Below, piece by piece: positions 6,847 to 6,996 of a DNA stretch of 6,996 nt (its first letter is position 1; the number at the start of each line of letters is the position of its first letter). The translations under genes and the position numbers were made by a program. The notes below the pieces were generated by a model. That model worked only from the letters and a program-made list of their open reading frames with translations. It ran no database searches and had not been told where the DNA came from. The DNA comes from Dehalococcoidia bacterium (GTDB taxonomy: Bacteria > Chloroflexota > Dehalococcoidia > GIF9 > UBA5629): the NCBI GenBank assembly GCA_016927965.1, contig JAFGLP010000181.1, positions 1 through 6,996 on the forward strand, given 5' to 3'.

Positions 6847-6876
6847 ATTATATCTTAATACGATTACAAGGCACAA
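6847..6876 (-). promoter_or_regulatory. Probable promoter of aspS
   Basis: On the minus strand TTGTGC (6871-6876) precedes a perfect TATAAT (6847-6852) by 18 bp. The -35 matches only the TTG half of the consensus. Initiation about 7 nt downstream would fall near 6840, beside the RBS, giving a leader of about 14 nt. That leaves no room for a T-box or attenuator. The arrangement matches the one upstream of tig. Confidence 0.5.
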
Positions 6877-6952
6877 AAATATACAGTAAAACACCAGAAA
6901 AAGATTAGAAGCACTAAATCAAACCGATAGTATATTTAATATTAAATCACGC

Positions 6953-6996
6953 TTATTTTGCGTATTTTTTTCTAAGCTTAGGCTTCTCAATTTTAC
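6953..6996 (-). CDS. Possible C-terminal tail of an unidentified upstream gene
   Basis: One minus-strand frame entering from the right edge encodes KIEKPKLRKKYAK and ends with TAA at 6953-6955. A lysine-rich end of this kind is common in housekeeping proteins, and the gene would run in the same direction as aspS, about 125 nt upstream of it. Fourteen codons are too few to identify it, and another frame of the same strand stays open further, to a TGA about 30 nt nearer aspS. This is a guess from composition. Confidence 0.25.
   Translation of the reverse strand, partial: KIEKPKLRKKYAK

Noticed and set aside
6973..6982. 10-bp palindrome CTAAGCTTAG
   Set aside because: Short, lies in the possible coding tail, and contains a common restriction-site-like core; no flanking structure makes it an operator or terminator.
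6827..6996. T-box or other leader riboswitch controlling aspS
   Set aside because: No T-box core (TGGNACCGCG-like) or large stem-loop is visible, and the likely promoter leaves a leader of about 14 nt.

Overview
The window is an ordinary-looking, moderately AT-rich bacterial housekeeping region: two gene clusters that converge on one shared terminator. The best guess for the organism is a Chloroflexota bacterium, probably Dehalococcoidia-like. This is inferred from the order aspS-tig-clpP, from an EF-P whose loop reads HIKIGRGSAQ instead of the lysine-type HxKPGKG, and from family resemblance recalled from memory. No search was run. A Firmicutes origin is less likely because their EF-P normally carries lysine there, although pepQ-efp is a common neighbour pair in Firmicutes too.

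Plus strand, 1-2977: a tightly packed cluster that enters the window already in progress. It holds the C-terminal ~305 residues of an M24 (Xaa-Pro) peptidase, then efp (elongation factor P), a PHP-domain metal-dependent phosphoesterase, and a PurN-like formyltransferase of unknown substrate. Gaps are 4-5 nt, so the four genes are probably co-transcribed. The promoter lies left of the window. A 12-bp perfect hairpin with a T-tract on either strand (2996-3031) closes this cluster and the opposing one.

Minus strand, 6826 down to 3053: aspS, tig and clpP, read right to left. They cover aspartyl-tRNA charging, folding of nascent chains by trigger factor, and proteolysis by ClpP, so together they serve protein synthesis and quality control. 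No clpX follows clpP. Consensus-like TATAAT boxes lie 20 and 21 nt upstream of the aspS and tig start codons, suggesting two promoters with very short leaders.

Right edge, 6841-6996: the aspS promoter, an AT-rich 14-bp palindrome, and a possible lysine-rich tail of another minus-strand gene entering from the right.

No mobile element, CRISPR array, tRNA, rRNA or riboswitch was seen. The least understood item is the PHP/formyltransferase pair. The formyltransferase keeps the catalytic N-H-D triad but lacks the PurN glycinamide-ribonucleotide phosphate loop. EF-P with Arg32 and AspRS with mixed specificity residues are smaller points of interest.
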